Below, one piece after another: positions 12,296 to 24,465 of a stretch of DNA of 64,000 bases (its first letter is position 1; each line of letters opens with the position of its first letter). Position numbers and translations under genes: made by a program. The stretch lies in assembly GCA_021234155.1 (NCBI GenBank), contig JAJEKV010000035.1, forward strand, positions 1,490,001 through 1,554,000, in the 5' to 3' direction. The notes under the pieces were generated by a model. The model made no database searches. It saw only the letters and a list, made by a program, of their open reading frames with translations, and was not told where the DNA came from. Source of the stretch: Isoetes taiwanensis. Its lineage: Eukaryota > Streptophyta > Lycopodiopsida > Isoetales > Isoetaceae.

Positions 12296-12562
12296 TTGGA
12301 CGCTCCAGATTTGATGATGCCAATGGAGGAGATGATGCCACGTCATATTCTTAAGATAACTTGGATTTTTTTTTCTAGGTTTAGCGAGGGCGGCCATCGC
12401 ACCTTCGAGCTGCTAGTTCCTCCTCCAGAACGCACCTTCTGGAACAATCTCTGGGTTGCGGGCTGCGGATGGTTGAGCTGGGCACTGGCCATAGCAACAG
12501 AGTTTGGGTTTTTTTTCCATAGACATGAAGCTGAAGAGGCAAAGGTCGTTCTTGACATATGA
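12296..12562 (+). other. coding-like fragment, unrecognised
   Basis: This is a GC-richer island in AT-rich DNA. One frame contains GGHRTFELLVPPPERTF and NNLWVAGCGWLSWALA, which looks like protein. Plant F-box/kelch-type proteins have loosely similar text, but no diagnostic motif is present and no name is given. A T tract before TAGGTTTAGCG at about 12,377 could be part of an acceptor. Confidence 0.25.
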
Positions 12563-12584
12563 CGTCCTTACGTTTTTTTCCCTT

Positions 12585-12828
12585 ATGTTCTCTTTTATGC
12601 AGGCTCTTGCAAGTTCTCTCAACTAGACGAAATTTGTTGGTGCAAGGCCTCTACTTACGGCTCTGCAACAAGTATATTCTGAACAAAATTATCTTTTTCC
12701 ATATGTTCTCTTTTGTGCAGGCTATTGCAAGATCCCTCAACCCCATATTAGGGTAATACAAGATTTGTTGATGCAAGGCCTCTATGTATGCTACTTAAGG
12801 CTTTGTAGCAAGTATATTCTGAACAAAT
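12585..12828 (+). repeat. tandem duplication, about 118-bp period
   Basis: ATGTTCTCTTTT(A/G)TGCAGGC starts two adjacent units (about 12,585 and 12,703). Both end with AAGTATATTCTGAACAAA. Each repeats a T-rich TTTTNTGCAG acceptor-like string, so the duplicated piece may once have been an intron/exon edge. Confidence 0.85.
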
Positions 12829-13332
12829 TTTCTTGGTTTCTCATCTACTTTCACATTCATCCCTTTGATACACCGATTAGGGGTTAGGGTTCGGCTCTTC
12901 TACGCCCGGAATAGTGCCATAACCATCATTTAGGCTCAGAAGCTGCGGAATCCATCGACCTGTGCCCACAACAGGTTGTTGCAGAAGAAATATTTTGGCA
13001 AGCTTCAGAAAAAACATTTCGGCAAGCTCTGGTAAATGCAATTCTGGATCATTGTTCTATTCCTATTTTAGGTAATGTGCATTTAGTTCATCAAGGAAGC
13101 TCAAGCCAGCAGAAGCAATCTAAACCTCCTCTTGAAGACATTTAAAAATTTGCTTAGAGCAATTTCGAGCACGATATATGCTAACTTCAAAGGTGAGACT
13201 ATGATGGTGAGGAAAGAAAAAGTAAAAGGAAAAGGTAATATTTAGAATCATTGCTAACGAAATTGAACTTTTCAGGTTTGAGCATATGTACGTTGCTAAT
13301 GATTGTCATTTTGTTGCATGATCTTCTTGCAG

Positions 13333-13454
13333 GGGGAGTTCAGCAGATGCCCATTCCTACATATTTTACTGGTGGATATGGAGCGGGAGCCATGAAGTTG
13401 CTATCTGCAAAACCCATGATACAGAAGATGGGCATTACCATGGAAGAAATAAAG
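13333..13454 (+). other. 122-nt exon-like island, unrecognised protein
   Basis: TTCTTGCAG precedes a fully open stretch that ends at AAAG|GTTTGC, giving 40 complete codons. The peptide includes GVQQMPIPTYFTGGYGAGAM and IQKMGITMEEIK. Acceptor, donor and open frame make this one of the more convincing exon islands of the left half. I do not recognise the family, and no neighbouring exon could be joined to it with confidence. Confidence 0.45.
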
Positions 13455-13499
13455 GTTTGCCAAAATCTTTATTAGCAATGCTCTTTTCTTCTCAAAGGT

Positions 13500-14823
13500 G
13501 CAAAGTTCAGTATTCAATATTGAGTTTGAAATGTTTATAACACATAATCCTTCTATATGCAGAAGTTTGTATTGTATATCTGTATGGCAAAAGACAAAAG
13601 CTAACACAGAATGGTATATCTAACATTGCATTTGATAATTTTAGGGTGTGTTCTTGCCCTCCGCCTTTTTGAACTTGAAGGCATGCATTTTAATAAGAAG
13701 AATAGATCATACAGACTCACTCATGAGAGTATAATAATGAGGACAGAAAATCAAAGGTCATGGAGGAAGACCAAGTGCAACGCAACATGACAGATTTGTT
13801 TTTATGAAGGACAACGACAATAAATGGGTCTATTCTAGATATATTTTCAATACAGTGAACCTTAGATGGCATACAAATTGTCTTGGTGAAGAAACCGGTA
13901 CGTCAAGAATTTCTAATCCTTTTACAGACAGGAGTTTATATTCTATATATGGGTGGCAAATGACAGGATCTACCAAAATACTTTGAAGATAGATTTTTCA
14001 GGGGTTTGCAATAATATTTATTGCCGCGATATTTTACTCCCATCAATTTGCCTTTTCGCATTGCCCCCTTGAATCCATACAAATAGCAAAGTCGTGATTG
14101 TTTCTTACGTGGGTCCGGCCGCCAAGGCGGGCCCCCGGATTTGTCATCATCCTACTGACTGTCCTTATTACATTGCAAATCGACCACCATGTGATGCTTC
14201 AAGACATGTTAAAACATGCTTTCAATAGCAGATACCTTCGATGGCTCGGATTTGGTAAGACTACATCACCTGTAAAGAACTTCTAATTGTTATGGATCCT
14301 TTAGTTAATATATCTGGATATTCTACATTTTGAATAAAAAATTTGTGCAAAATTGCGAAAAATTGTATCCTACCATCTACAAGTCGTTTTAAGTAACTCT
14401 GGAAATGGTTTTCACTGGACTTTTCTGTACATTGTTTTCACTAGACTAAAAAGATAAAACTGTATGCAAAAATTGCTCTATATACACAAACTCTCTTTAA
14501 TTACACTAAGTAAGATTTATTATATTGTAGCCCTTGAATGATGGCATCTATAAAGAAATGAGATTAAGCATAGATGAATGGCATTTAAGTTGATCCAAGG
14601 TATAACACATGACTTTATGGGAATAGCCTGAAGAAATCTTTGGTGCTCGGCGTGGAACAAGTATTGCAAAAGCATAAGGACAAGTCGAATAGAGCAGAGA
14701 ATGGAAATACATGTTTTAGTAGCATAGAAATGAGAGTAACTCTTTGAAGACCTCTGACCTGTTTTTTTTTCCACGGGAGGAGGAGACATGGAGCATTGTT
14801 GTGTGAAGATGTTGATGCGGATA
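13500..14823. other. no clear gene; diverged internal repeat
   Basis: The strings around 13,560 (AGAAGTTTGTATTGTATATC) and 13,925 (AGGAGTTTATATTCTATAT) look like diverged copies of one piece, each followed by a related GGCAAA(A/T)GACA. A GC-rich patch at 14,100-14,160 is open for about 60 codons but not recognisable. Confidence 0.4.
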
Positions 14824-15150
14824 AATCATGACCTCGCTGGAGGCATTCCAACTAAGATTTGTGGACTTAAACTGAAGAAGCTGGATTTTATAGAGAGTTT
14901 CTGACTACTTATTTGCAATGGGGATTATCCTCTCTTACAATTGCTCGATTTATCAGAAAATGGCATTGGGGGTTCCACTTCTTCACAGGTTGGCAAGTAT
15001 TCTCAACTTTGCACCAGCAATCGCGCAGAGAAATCTTTGTCAGGGGTTCTAGCAGTGAAGTTAGGTGAGATTGGAGCCTGTTACAAAAATCATACTGTCG
15101 ATAGCAATCTGTGCACAATCCATGCATTAGAAACGTTGGTGGTAAATTAA
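14824..15150 (+). pseudogene. leucine-rich-repeat receptor-like fragment
   Basis: Two plus-strand frames carry plant extracellular LRR text. The first (14,824-14,901) reads NHDLAGGIPTKICGL and then KLKKLDFI before a stop. The second (from about 14,926) reads PLLQLLDLSENGIGGSTSSQ then VGKYSQL, followed by LSGVLAVKLGEI. The LxxLxLSxNxIxGxxPxxxG pattern is that of LRR receptor kinases and receptor-like proteins. No kinase domain, signal peptide or long open frame is present, and a stop separates the parts, so this is a broken fragment of a gene whose product would act at the cell surface. It is short (fewer than 110 residues) and may be a captured piece. Confidence 0.55.
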
Positions 15151-16134
15151 ACAATGAATGCAGTCATGGCCATGAGAAAGCAGAATCGGGAAGACCAAGA
15201 AGCATAGGCTTCAATGGTCTCATATGACCAAAGATGGGTGCTCATTCCTAGTCCTAATTGACTAACACCCCACCATGGATGGTTTGAACTTCCAAGCTCC
15301 TAATACATCGATATTTGAACAGGAAAAGCTATAAATTGCAAGAATCGCACTTGCCAAATCTTCTCTTGCCCTTCACTTTGCAACCTCTGGCAGGAATTGG
15401 GCATGCTAGATTGAAAATGCCATTCTTAAAAGGGAGAATGTAGGAAAGCTAAGATTCGTTGTTGCATTTGAAAGCTTTAACAGAGAATTGAAAATATTAA
15501 AGTTGCAGCAATAGAGCGGTCATTTTAGAATCAAATGATATGTTCCACATAATACATATAGTTTTTCTTGTCGGGTTTGGCTTGCATGAACTGGATATAT
15601 TGGATTTACGATCTGCCACAGATTTTCCTTAATAAATCTTTGGGCTGCAAATGGAATTCGAACACCAGAGCTCCGCGGCCTAACTCACAGGAATGATACA
15701 ATTAGAGCAAGATCATTGTTTCCTCAAATTGGCTTGAAGATATCTATTTGTGGATCTTTTCTTTTGGCAAGAAAACTCGTGGATAGATTAAAGAATCCCA
15801 TGCATTTTCCACAGAGAAAGTCTCCAATTCAGAGATATTCGATGTTTCAATGCACAAGACCTGCTTCAAGATTTTTGGCAAGCACAGTATGAGCTGCATC
15901 GGATTCCACAAGGGTACCTTCTCCTACAATAGTTTTGCCTTGGGATTCCTTTTTTATGGGTTCTTCTGCAACTCCAATGCTAACACATGTGGTTGGGAAT
16001 ATGGCTCACAAATTAAGGAATTGTAACTAAAAGTCCAATCCAAAGTATACCCACAACAAGAAATATAAAAGAAGCATTGCACATAGAGCCACTATGCTAC
16101 GATTTCTAAGGCTGATAAGCCTGATTCAGAGGCC
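15151..16134. other. no gene identified downstream of the LRR relic
   Basis: Frames are short and broken. Some text near 15,330-15,420 and 15,800-15,990 might derive from the same LRR gene, but no motif supports that. Confidence 0.35.
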
Positions 16135-16365
16135 CTAGTACAGAGGTCTAGTTGATTTCCAGGATGCCAAAGCCATTATCGGAGTCTTTGTCGTCATCAC
16201 AGACAAGGGTTCTAATAATTCTTCCAAAGCATGGCTCTCCAAAATTGCTCTACTCCTGCAAATCAAGGCCGCCCTGTTGGCAAAATCGCAGTGTAGAAAT
16301 CCATCAATTTTTTGTTTACACTTAGGCGCATCTTTGCACACGGCAAGCATGTCCGCTCGTTCCAT
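16135..16365 (-). other. minus-strand open stretch, unrecognised
   Basis: The 76-codon frame includes AALICRSRAILESHALEELL and MTTKTPIMALASWK. No splice signals or domain are evident. It directly precedes (in plus coordinates) the palindrome-bearing repeat at 16,483. It may be part of retroelement-derived DNA. Confidence 0.2.
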
Positions 16366-16482
16366 CTGAAAGCTTAACTAGCTCTGCTTCAATTCTTGCA
16401 AGAATTGTAATCTCGCCAAGGCCAGGAGATCCCCATTTGTATTGTTTCTCCAGAGATGAGACCCTCTAAAGCAAAACGACAC

Positions 16483-16668
16483 AGCCTTGCTAGTTATCCG
16501 GTTGAAACATCCGCGATCCAGAATGCAAGTGACCGCCAGTTTACATGAAACAATAGGTTTGGAGTAATTACCAGCATATCCTAGGTATATTCCAGCATTG
16601 CAAGCTAGAATATACCTAGAATATGCCAGAAACCCACATAAGCAAAGGTTTGCCCCCCCTAAGGGCAC
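16483..16668 (+). repeat. palindrome-bearing direct repeat, copy A
   Basis: The copy aligns with 20,150-20,330: shared blocks are GTTAT(C/T)CGGTT, CGACC-like text, ACAATTTACA-like text and GGTTTG. A long imperfect inverted repeat (arms about 16,573-16,595 and 16,604-16,626, core CTAGGTATATTC / GAATATACCTAG) follows, then AACCCACATAAGC and TTTGCCCCCCCTAAGGGCA, itself a small hairpin. Hairpin plus conserved 3' flank resembles the terminus of a mobile element. Confidence 0.6.
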
Positions 16669-18395
16669 TTATGAATGCAAAATAAATGCAAATAATTGCT
16701 GACCTAGTTAGGAATCGTTGCAAAATTAAGAAAGGGAACGATTGTTCAACTGGGTAAGGATTTATGTAAAGAATTTGTGGCTCAATATTCTTGGACGGAA
16801 GGCAAAATGCAATCGAAGATGCATATACTCGATAGGAATCTCAGGTGGGAGGACACTTCAGGAAATGACATGATTTGACTGTTCTTCTCCTCATTGAGAG
16901 GAAGGAAGGCTCAAAGTAACTTTACTCTCAATGTGGTGATACGTATAAGGGAAAGCCCTTTTGGGCAACATTCTATAGAGAATATCGCAAAGGCCATGAT
17001 CTAGGCTCCTACATAATTCTTTACAACCGTAGTAGTTGTTTTGTACAACATTAATTCTAATGCAAAGATGTAAACTATAATTCAAGCCATGCAAAGTTGT
17101 AAAATATAGTTCTAATTGCAAACCCAAGATATATGTTTTACATGCACAATAAACAATAGAATAAAGGAATTTTATTATGCCCTAAATCAAAATTGCATGT
17201 ATTTACAAAATAGAAAGATCAGAACATTTGCAAAAACATTTCGTTGCTATATTAATTAATGCTCATTCTTCCTAAATCCCACAATCAAGAATCTGGGAGA
17301 TAGATTGAAACAATTTGAAAGAAAAAAAGCCTTCGTCTATCAAATTCCCCCATTAGCACTCATAAGCACTGATATTAATAAGATGACCTACTCATCATTT
17401 CAAGCACCATTATCAAGACCGGTCCAAAATGAATTTAACCACTGAATTAACATGCTACGAAATTCAACATTGATCTATACATGTCAAAAGAGTTCTATGG
17501 ACTTGCTTCTTCCAGACATCTCATCCAAGAATAAGTAGACTTCATTGCATATTTACTAGCATAATAGCAAGAAAATGTTAGCATCTAACTTAGAAATATC
17601 CATCTAATTGCCTTTAGATCCAATACTTTTCCAGGCGATGTACTTTTGATACATTATAGCTCGTTTTTACTGAACTTTATCTAGATGAAGTCATAAGGTA
17701 GACTTACTATATTCTTGCTTCACGGCAGATCTCTAAAGAGGTGGGATCCCTTAAAGAGGTCAGTGGACAAAAGTTGGGGCAGTTTTGGTTTCAGATTGTT
17801 CATCTAATGGCAATGTATTAAAAAAATGCATTTTCCATGACATAGTACTAAAGATGTAAAACATTGTTGTGCATAAGCCAGAACCTTGATAAATCTATGT
17901 CAGCCTTTGCTCCAAAGTGAAAAGTCTGGAGAAATGCCAATAGATTAGGAATATATCAAATCCTTGCTTCTATTGATTAATAACGATATGTCCATCCTAA
18001 TAAGCACACATTAAAGGAGAAAAACAAATGTCAAAAGGAAAGAAATATGCTTAGTCTATTGTCTAGAATCCAAGTACTTGTTGGACAAACAAAATGATAA
18101 AAAGAAAATAACTTGGATTATTTTACACCGCTCACCTTCCAACATGTGGCACTATACAATACTCGAGAGGAAGCTTTGAAGAATAAACCCTCAATATAAA
18201 ACTGGACATATGAAGAAAAAGATTACAGATTCATAAGGTGCAGCTATACAATCATTCGAGTGTTACGTCATCGCAGATCTTGTCCACAAAAGTAAAAAAG
18301 AATTCCATGCCTGCATGCACAATATATGAAGTGGACAGAAATCTATGCAGAACAACTATATAGGTAGACCGATATAAAAGTACTCAAAATTTAAT
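16669..18395. other. AT-rich DNA, no gene seen
   Basis: Only short frames occur in this stretch between the palindromic repeat and the exon islands. Confidence 0.45.
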
Positions 18396-18550
18396 ATTAA
18401 TGATGTGCAGACAGTAAATACTTCATACCATCTAAGGGACAGGACAATATACCACTGCAAATGTACCCATTCTCATATTCTTTGAGGAAAGCCTCGTTGG
18501 AGGGATACGAACCTGCAATAAACTTGAGGTCCTCTTCGAATCCTGATATA
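18396..18550 (-). other. exon-like island, unrecognised
   Basis: On the minus strand an ATATCAG acceptor is followed by GFEEDLKFIAGSYPSNEAFL then KEYENGYICSG, with a possible donor at GTG|GTATATTG. The text is strongly protein-like. It belongs with the islands at 19,040-19,100 and 19,455-19,535 on the same strand. No family name can be given. Confidence 0.35.
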
Positions 18551-19039
18551 AGATTTAAGTCAAAGTCATGTATTATAATAAATGCAAAAAGAGCATTTAA
18601 AAGGCCAACAAACAGAAGGAACAAAAGAAAGTGTAACTCTCTCCTTGTTTGTCAGAACTGGATAGGATTGATCAGGAATTTTTATTAAAAAAGAATAACA
18701 ATTTGCTGGTAATTGAGATTTTGAAACTTCTACATGCATGTGGGCATACATCAACTTTTCTTTAATACAAATATAGCTTGGCCAGCAGCAAAAGGCAATC
18801 ACTGTGGTAAAAAGAAGGTTAGCAAAAGGAACATCTAAGTGCAAAGATGAAACATCTTCCAAGCAGACATCTCACCAAAAAGTTTTGGGCCTGTATTTGT
18901 TATTTCTAAACTTATTCATTGAAATATACAGAAAACTACGGAAATACATCTCACAAAAAAATGCAAGTAACAGTTTTTACCTCTTCTTATGATGCTTAGA
19001 GCTTTGCTTGTGAAGAGCAATCAGCCACTATTAGTATTG

Positions 19040-19100
19040 CTCCAGCATGAATCCTGGAGTCCCTAGATGCCGGAATTACCTGAGCCCATTCCTGCACATT
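19040..19100 (-). other. exon-like island, unrecognised
   Basis: The minus strand shows TTTCAATGTGCAG followed by EWAQVIPASRDSRIHAGAIL, continuing IVADCSSQAKL to a stop; a donor-like AGAG|GTAAAA lies further on but needs a one-base shift to stay open. This could be a real exon with a small disruption. Confidence 0.3.
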
Positions 19101-19454
19101 GAAATACAAAACCACAATACATACGACTGGATTTTTTGCAAAACAAATTTCCGGATTTACATGTTTCAGGGATTAACGCATAACTTTGTAAACCACAATT
19201 TATTCCACGATTTTGTAGCAAAGCATACCTCCACTTAGAGATTTACAAACCAAACCAAATAATTATAAGAAGGTTACAGAATGAAAGTTTACCTAATACA
19301 ACCAGCAGCCAAAAAGCTTTTCTTGCAAGAAAGGACCATGCAGGATTTAACCAGCCAAATCGTTGTTAGACAAAACATAGTAAGATGGAATTCAGACCAT
19401 GACATTCACGTGGTTAACTACATTAATGAATTGGTCAGTTGGTAGTCGCTTACC

Positions 19455-19535
19455 ATTGAAACTGTGAGCGCATTGTTCTCATATGGCCTGTTCAAGGCCG
19501 CTATTCCAGTTGCATTATCTTGTATAAATAACACC
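19455..19535 (-). other. 81-nt exon-like island, unrecognised
   Basis: The minus strand reads ATTTTGCCAG, then 27 open codons (VLFIQDNATGIAALNRPYEN, NALTVSM), then GTAAGC. Both splice sites are near consensus and the phase is 0, so this is the best exon candidate of the 16.7-20.1 kb interval. The protein family is unknown to me. Confidence 0.45.
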
Positions 19536-19677
19536 TGGCAAAATCAAAGGGTTTTCAGTTGAACTGGTGAAGTAACTCCCCTTCAAAGTGCGACCAGATG
19601 CTGGTGGTATAACTGCTAATATCTAAATAATAAATAGAAGAATTGTCTTTTTATTCTCAATGGTTGTTTAGCCTCAG

Positions 19678-19935
19678 ACACTAGTCCAAACATAACAAAT
19701 GCCTGAAAATTTTCTTGGCTCCAGTGTGCCGATGATTGTCTAGTTCGATCATAAAGCTCGTGCTTTTATTTGAGAAAGGAAGCACGAAAATGTATGTCCA
19801 GAAGATGTGTTTTGTGGTTACCCCATCCTCTATAATGTTGCTGGCAGCCACGGAGTGTGCATTGCGGAATAAAAGTGTGGGTTGTGTAATTCTATGTCTT
19901 GGCAAAATGGATCGAATAATGCGAAGTTTGATCAT
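19678..19935 (-). other. minus-strand open stretch, unrecognised
   Basis: The frame reads HSVAASNIIEDGVTTKHIFW and further mixed hydrophobic text, ending at a stop near 19,681. It lies upstream (minus sense) of the island at 19,535 and could be part of the same broken gene. Confidence 0.25.
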
Positions 19936-20149
19936 CTCAGACGATTTTCTAAACCCTAAAAACTTAGAGCAAAACGCTTGACGTTGTTGTATTGGAGCAT
20001 AATATTGTTCGCGCCCAACTCCCTGTTACTAAAAGCTAGATATAAAGTGGATGAAAGCAAAATACAAGAGTTGAAGATCTAGAAACCGGATTTATTCATC
20101 TCGCGTAGGAGCCGAGCTGATCATTTCAATCATCCTGTAATACCTCCTT

Positions 20150-20330
20150 CGAGCAAGGAGCACCAGTTATTCGGTTTCCAGTGTCCCTGCCAAGCAACAC
20201 AATCGACCGACAATTTACAGCCAACAATGGGTTTGCAGCAGTTTCTGGCATATTCTAGGCATATACTGGCTTATACCTAGAATATGCCACACACCCACTT
20301 GAACGAGGCTTTGCCCCCTTAGGGGCAACC
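20150..20330 (+). repeat. palindrome-bearing direct repeat, copy B
   Basis: This is the partner of 16,483-16,668. Its palindrome has arms GGCATATTCTAGGCATA (20,247-20,263) and TATACCTAGAATATGCC (20,272-20,288), 16 of 17 pairs. It is followed by ACACCCACTTGAAC and TTTGCCCCCTTAGGGGCA. The same spacing from palindrome to the G/C hairpin in both copies shows that they are one family. Confidence 0.65.
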
Positions 20331-21372
20331 CAACAAGCAAAATATATCAAGTCAAGGTTTTCACCCCGTATACACTTTGATAGTTGGGGACTCATCCTCC
20401 CCCTACATGTTGCACACCCCTATATGCAATAATAGATAATTGATCTTGCATTTTTCCTCTTATGTTTATAGCTCTATTTCAGCAAGATAGCTCTAAATTC
20501 TATCTTATTTGCTTTGCATATGAGCATATGCCATGCATTTGGTTGTATCTTTCGCAAGTTGGTTGTTGCACTTTAATGAAATTTGAAAATGGTGATCTTT
20601 AACTTTTTGCACTACTAAATATTATTTTAGCATTGGAAATATTAACCTGAATTGGTGTGCATATAATGTCAGATGGATGGTTGTGCTTTTGTCTAACCAA
20701 ATGCAACAAGCAAGCTCATATCTAATTGCCACCTTTAAAGACTAGATAAATGTATCCTGATATTTGTGTGAAGACTCAGCATTTTTATATTCTGTGTATT
20801 CATTCTAGCATTGTCTTAGAATATTAGTTGATCTAGACCATGTGGATTGTTGATAGATACTTAAGATATTAGAGCTGATGTGGCAACATTATGGTTCGAC
20901 AATTAAGTTGATTTGAATGGCAAGAAGATTAACATTTTGATGAAAGACCCCATTTCTGTGTGCGTGTGCTCTGTTAAAAAATTCAGAGAGCATTAGTGCT
21001 TATGACAAATCACAATGTTGTAGTTCATTTGCTACGGTTTTTTACTTTTATGTTTTACCTTTTATCTCAAGACCAACTGCATAATGAATAATGGCCTTTT
21101 GCTGAACCAATGTGAGATTCCATGGTGCAATTACCTTTTGATGTTAAAAATATTTATTTTCACATGTGCATGCTTCATGTATATCCTTCAGCTAAAAATA
21201 CAAAGATCTCCTCATAAGCATTCATGCTGCTTGTTCTTGTACATCTAAATTTTCTTCTCATGATGACACTTATTTCACATCTGGAAATTCTTTGTCGATA
21301 CAATGTTACAGTTCACACGTTTAATGATCTGCCTTGTACAACGTCTCAATTAAGTCTAATAACAAAATGTTA
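20331..21372. other. AT-rich DNA, no gene seen
   Basis: There is no supported feature. Frames are short and T-rich. Confidence 0.5.
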
Positions 21373-21552
21373 CTTCAATAAAAAGCATAAATAATGTTCA
21401 TGATTTACCTTTCTATTACCCCTCAATCGGGTTGCAACCTGATAGAGATTGAAATAACATAACGTTGCTTCAACAAATAGAATAGAGATAGTTCATGAAT
21501 TGTCTTTCTATAACCCCTCAATCTAGTCGCAATATGATAGAGATTAAAATAT
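21373..21552 (+). repeat. tandem duplication, about 93-bp period
   Basis: ACCCCTCAATC(G/T) then GATAGAGATT(G/A)AAATA occur at about 21,418-21,455 and 21,513-21,552, each preceded by AGTTCATGAATT-like and CTTTCTAT(T/A)A text. Confidence 0.75.
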
Positions 21553-21777
21553 ACAACCCATAAACCTCACTGAGACAAAGCACCTATTACATTTGCAGTT
21601 TTAATGAGATCACCAACGTGAATGAGTTTTCATGACGAATACATTTGAACATAAAGATACATTTTGGCTCCACGAGAGACAATCTATATGATTATAACAA
21701 CATCAAGATCTACAATTACCCAATCCATGCACACACCCTCCCCACCACCCGCACCCCCCCCCAAAACAACATACACG
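21553..21777. other. no gene seen
   Basis: AT-rich flank of the microsatellite. Confidence 0.5.
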
Positions 21778-22739
<962 letters not shown>

Positions 22740-23300
22740 GAATAATGTCGCACTTTTGGACCATAAGGACCACGCCTAAAAAAGAGGCAAATGCCTCTTC
22801 ATTAGGAAATAAGCAACTCAAATTCCAGGCTATTCAACAATTTGAGATCCAACTTCTTATACTAAGAACCACTTTTCACCACAATATAGTCTGGCAATGA
22901 AGTATCTACTGACATAGACACACAATTCTATGACCATTCATAATGGAGTGAGAGATATGCATGCCGAATTTATTAGCAATTGATACCAAAAACTGATGTG
23001 CCATCAAATCTAGAGGAAGATTAAATAAATGAACCAACATGGCACCTTGAGAGCACTAATCACATGCGTGAAAACCGGAGGAATAATGTTGATATTAAAG
23101 ATAAAGGTACGCCAAGTAGGTCAATTTCCCTAGACACTAACGTATTAACTACATCACTATCTTCCAACATAATCGGAACAAAGTTATGAGATAATAACTT
23201 AATTGATTGAAAAGGTGAACTTGAAGGCGATATAGCGTAATTTGCGAATCAACCATGAAATCGTGTGAAATCCAAATATCCTTCAATAAAGTAGTCAAGA
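22740..23300 (-). pseudogene. DUF4283-like relic of a LINE-type ORF
   Basis: On the minus strand LKVPCW (about 23,050) is followed after a one-base shift by VHLFNLPLDLMAHQFLVSIA and NKFGMHI (23,030 down to about 22,955). This matches the W-V-x-L-x-N-L-P-L-x-L pattern and the following I-A-N-x-x-G of DUF4283, which sits in the first ORF region of plant LINEs and related zinc-knuckle proteins. Upstream DVVNTLVSREIDLLGVPLSL fits the domain only loosely. Several stops and shifts break the frame, and no reverse transcriptase was found. It is probably an old LINE fragment. Confidence 0.35.
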
Positions 23301-23765
23301 ACGAATCACGATGATAGATTTTAGCACATCCGACATGAGCAAAGATGATCCACCTCGACTAGCGAGTACCGAATGTTGAACTAAATTTTACAAATGTCGG
23401 TGATAAAACACATTATCTAAAGATTGTTGTTGAAACGTAATGCGATGAGATTTTAAAACATATAGAATTGCCACTAACGCTTCCTTATTCTTATTAGCTA
23501 GCACTGAAGTAAAAGCGGTGACACTCGAGCCTTCCTAGATTCACATTTGCAATCCAATCGTTAAAAGCTCTAGTAAGCAACTTAGAAATAGAATGAGGAA
23601 GACTTCCAAGGAGTACGCAGAGCTTGGAATTGTCAAACATAGAAGTAAAAAGGCACACTCATAGATAAATGCATGCTATCTAATCCTTAAAGGGGAGGAA
23701 AATTCTCCTCGTGCAGAACCTGAGAAGCACTCACACCCAAAGGATAGCAGCCATATTGGATTATT
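23301..23765. other. no clear gene, possibly LINE-derived
   Basis: The stretch continues upstream of the DUF4283-like relic on the minus strand but has no recognisable motif. Confidence 0.3.
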
Positions 23766-24122
23766 CTTGCATTGCGACTCACATGAAACCAACAACATCC
23801 CGAATCAAAAAGCGAGGGTGATCCGCGCGTGATGCCACGCGACAATTATAACAAATATGAACATATAAATAACAATTTTAAGGGGGGGAAGGGTGGGAGC
23901 CATGGATACTGCTGAGAGATGAGAAAGCACCGATGAAACGTCGATGAAGAACTCTGCAATAAGTAGCGATCCCCAACCTGATGAACGGCCTAAAAATGCA
24001 TGCGATGCATGCATGCGACGCATGCAATGCATGCATGCTCGTCTGGTGCAAGAATATCGATTCGCTACGCGAATCGATGACATTCTTGCACTGCGACTCA
24101 CATGAAACCAACAACATCCCGA
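23766..24122 (+). repeat. palindrome-rich repeat block, copy 1
   Basis: The block opens with GCGACTCACATGAAACCAAC and contains GGATACTGCTGAGAGATGA, a GCATGC-rich palindromic stretch (24,000-24,038), and a perfect stem with arms ATCGATTCGC and GCGAATCGAT around TAC (24,056-24,078). It closes with a second GCGACTCACATGAAACCAAC at 24,091. The leading string thus brackets the palindromes. Confidence 0.8.
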
Positions 24123-24284
24123 TACCAGAGAACTTCAAATACTAGATCCGAGAAGAAAGGTTAAAGATTGTCCTATGCCAGACAAAAGGGCAAAGATAGA
24201 AGAGGTTAGAAAGGATATGAATAGCCAAGCAAGAGTAGCTCATGCAAGAAGATGCCCCTCCTCCGCATGAGATCAAAGAATAGA

Positions 24285-24465
24285 AGTCATGGATACTGCT
24301 GAGAGATGAAAAAGCGCCGATGAAACTTCGATGAAGAACTCTGCAATAAGTAGCGATCCCCAACCTGATGAACGGCCTAAAATGCATGCGATGCATGCAT
24401 GCGACGCATGCAATGCATGCATGCTCGTCTGGTGCAACAATATCGATTCGCTACGCGAATCGATG
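24285..24465 (+). repeat. palindrome-rich repeat block, copy 2
   Basis: About 180 bp almost identical to 23,893-24,079, including the GCATGC stretch and the ATCGATTCGC/GCGAATCGAT stem at 24,442-24,464. The closing CACATGAAACC string is absent. Confidence 0.85.
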
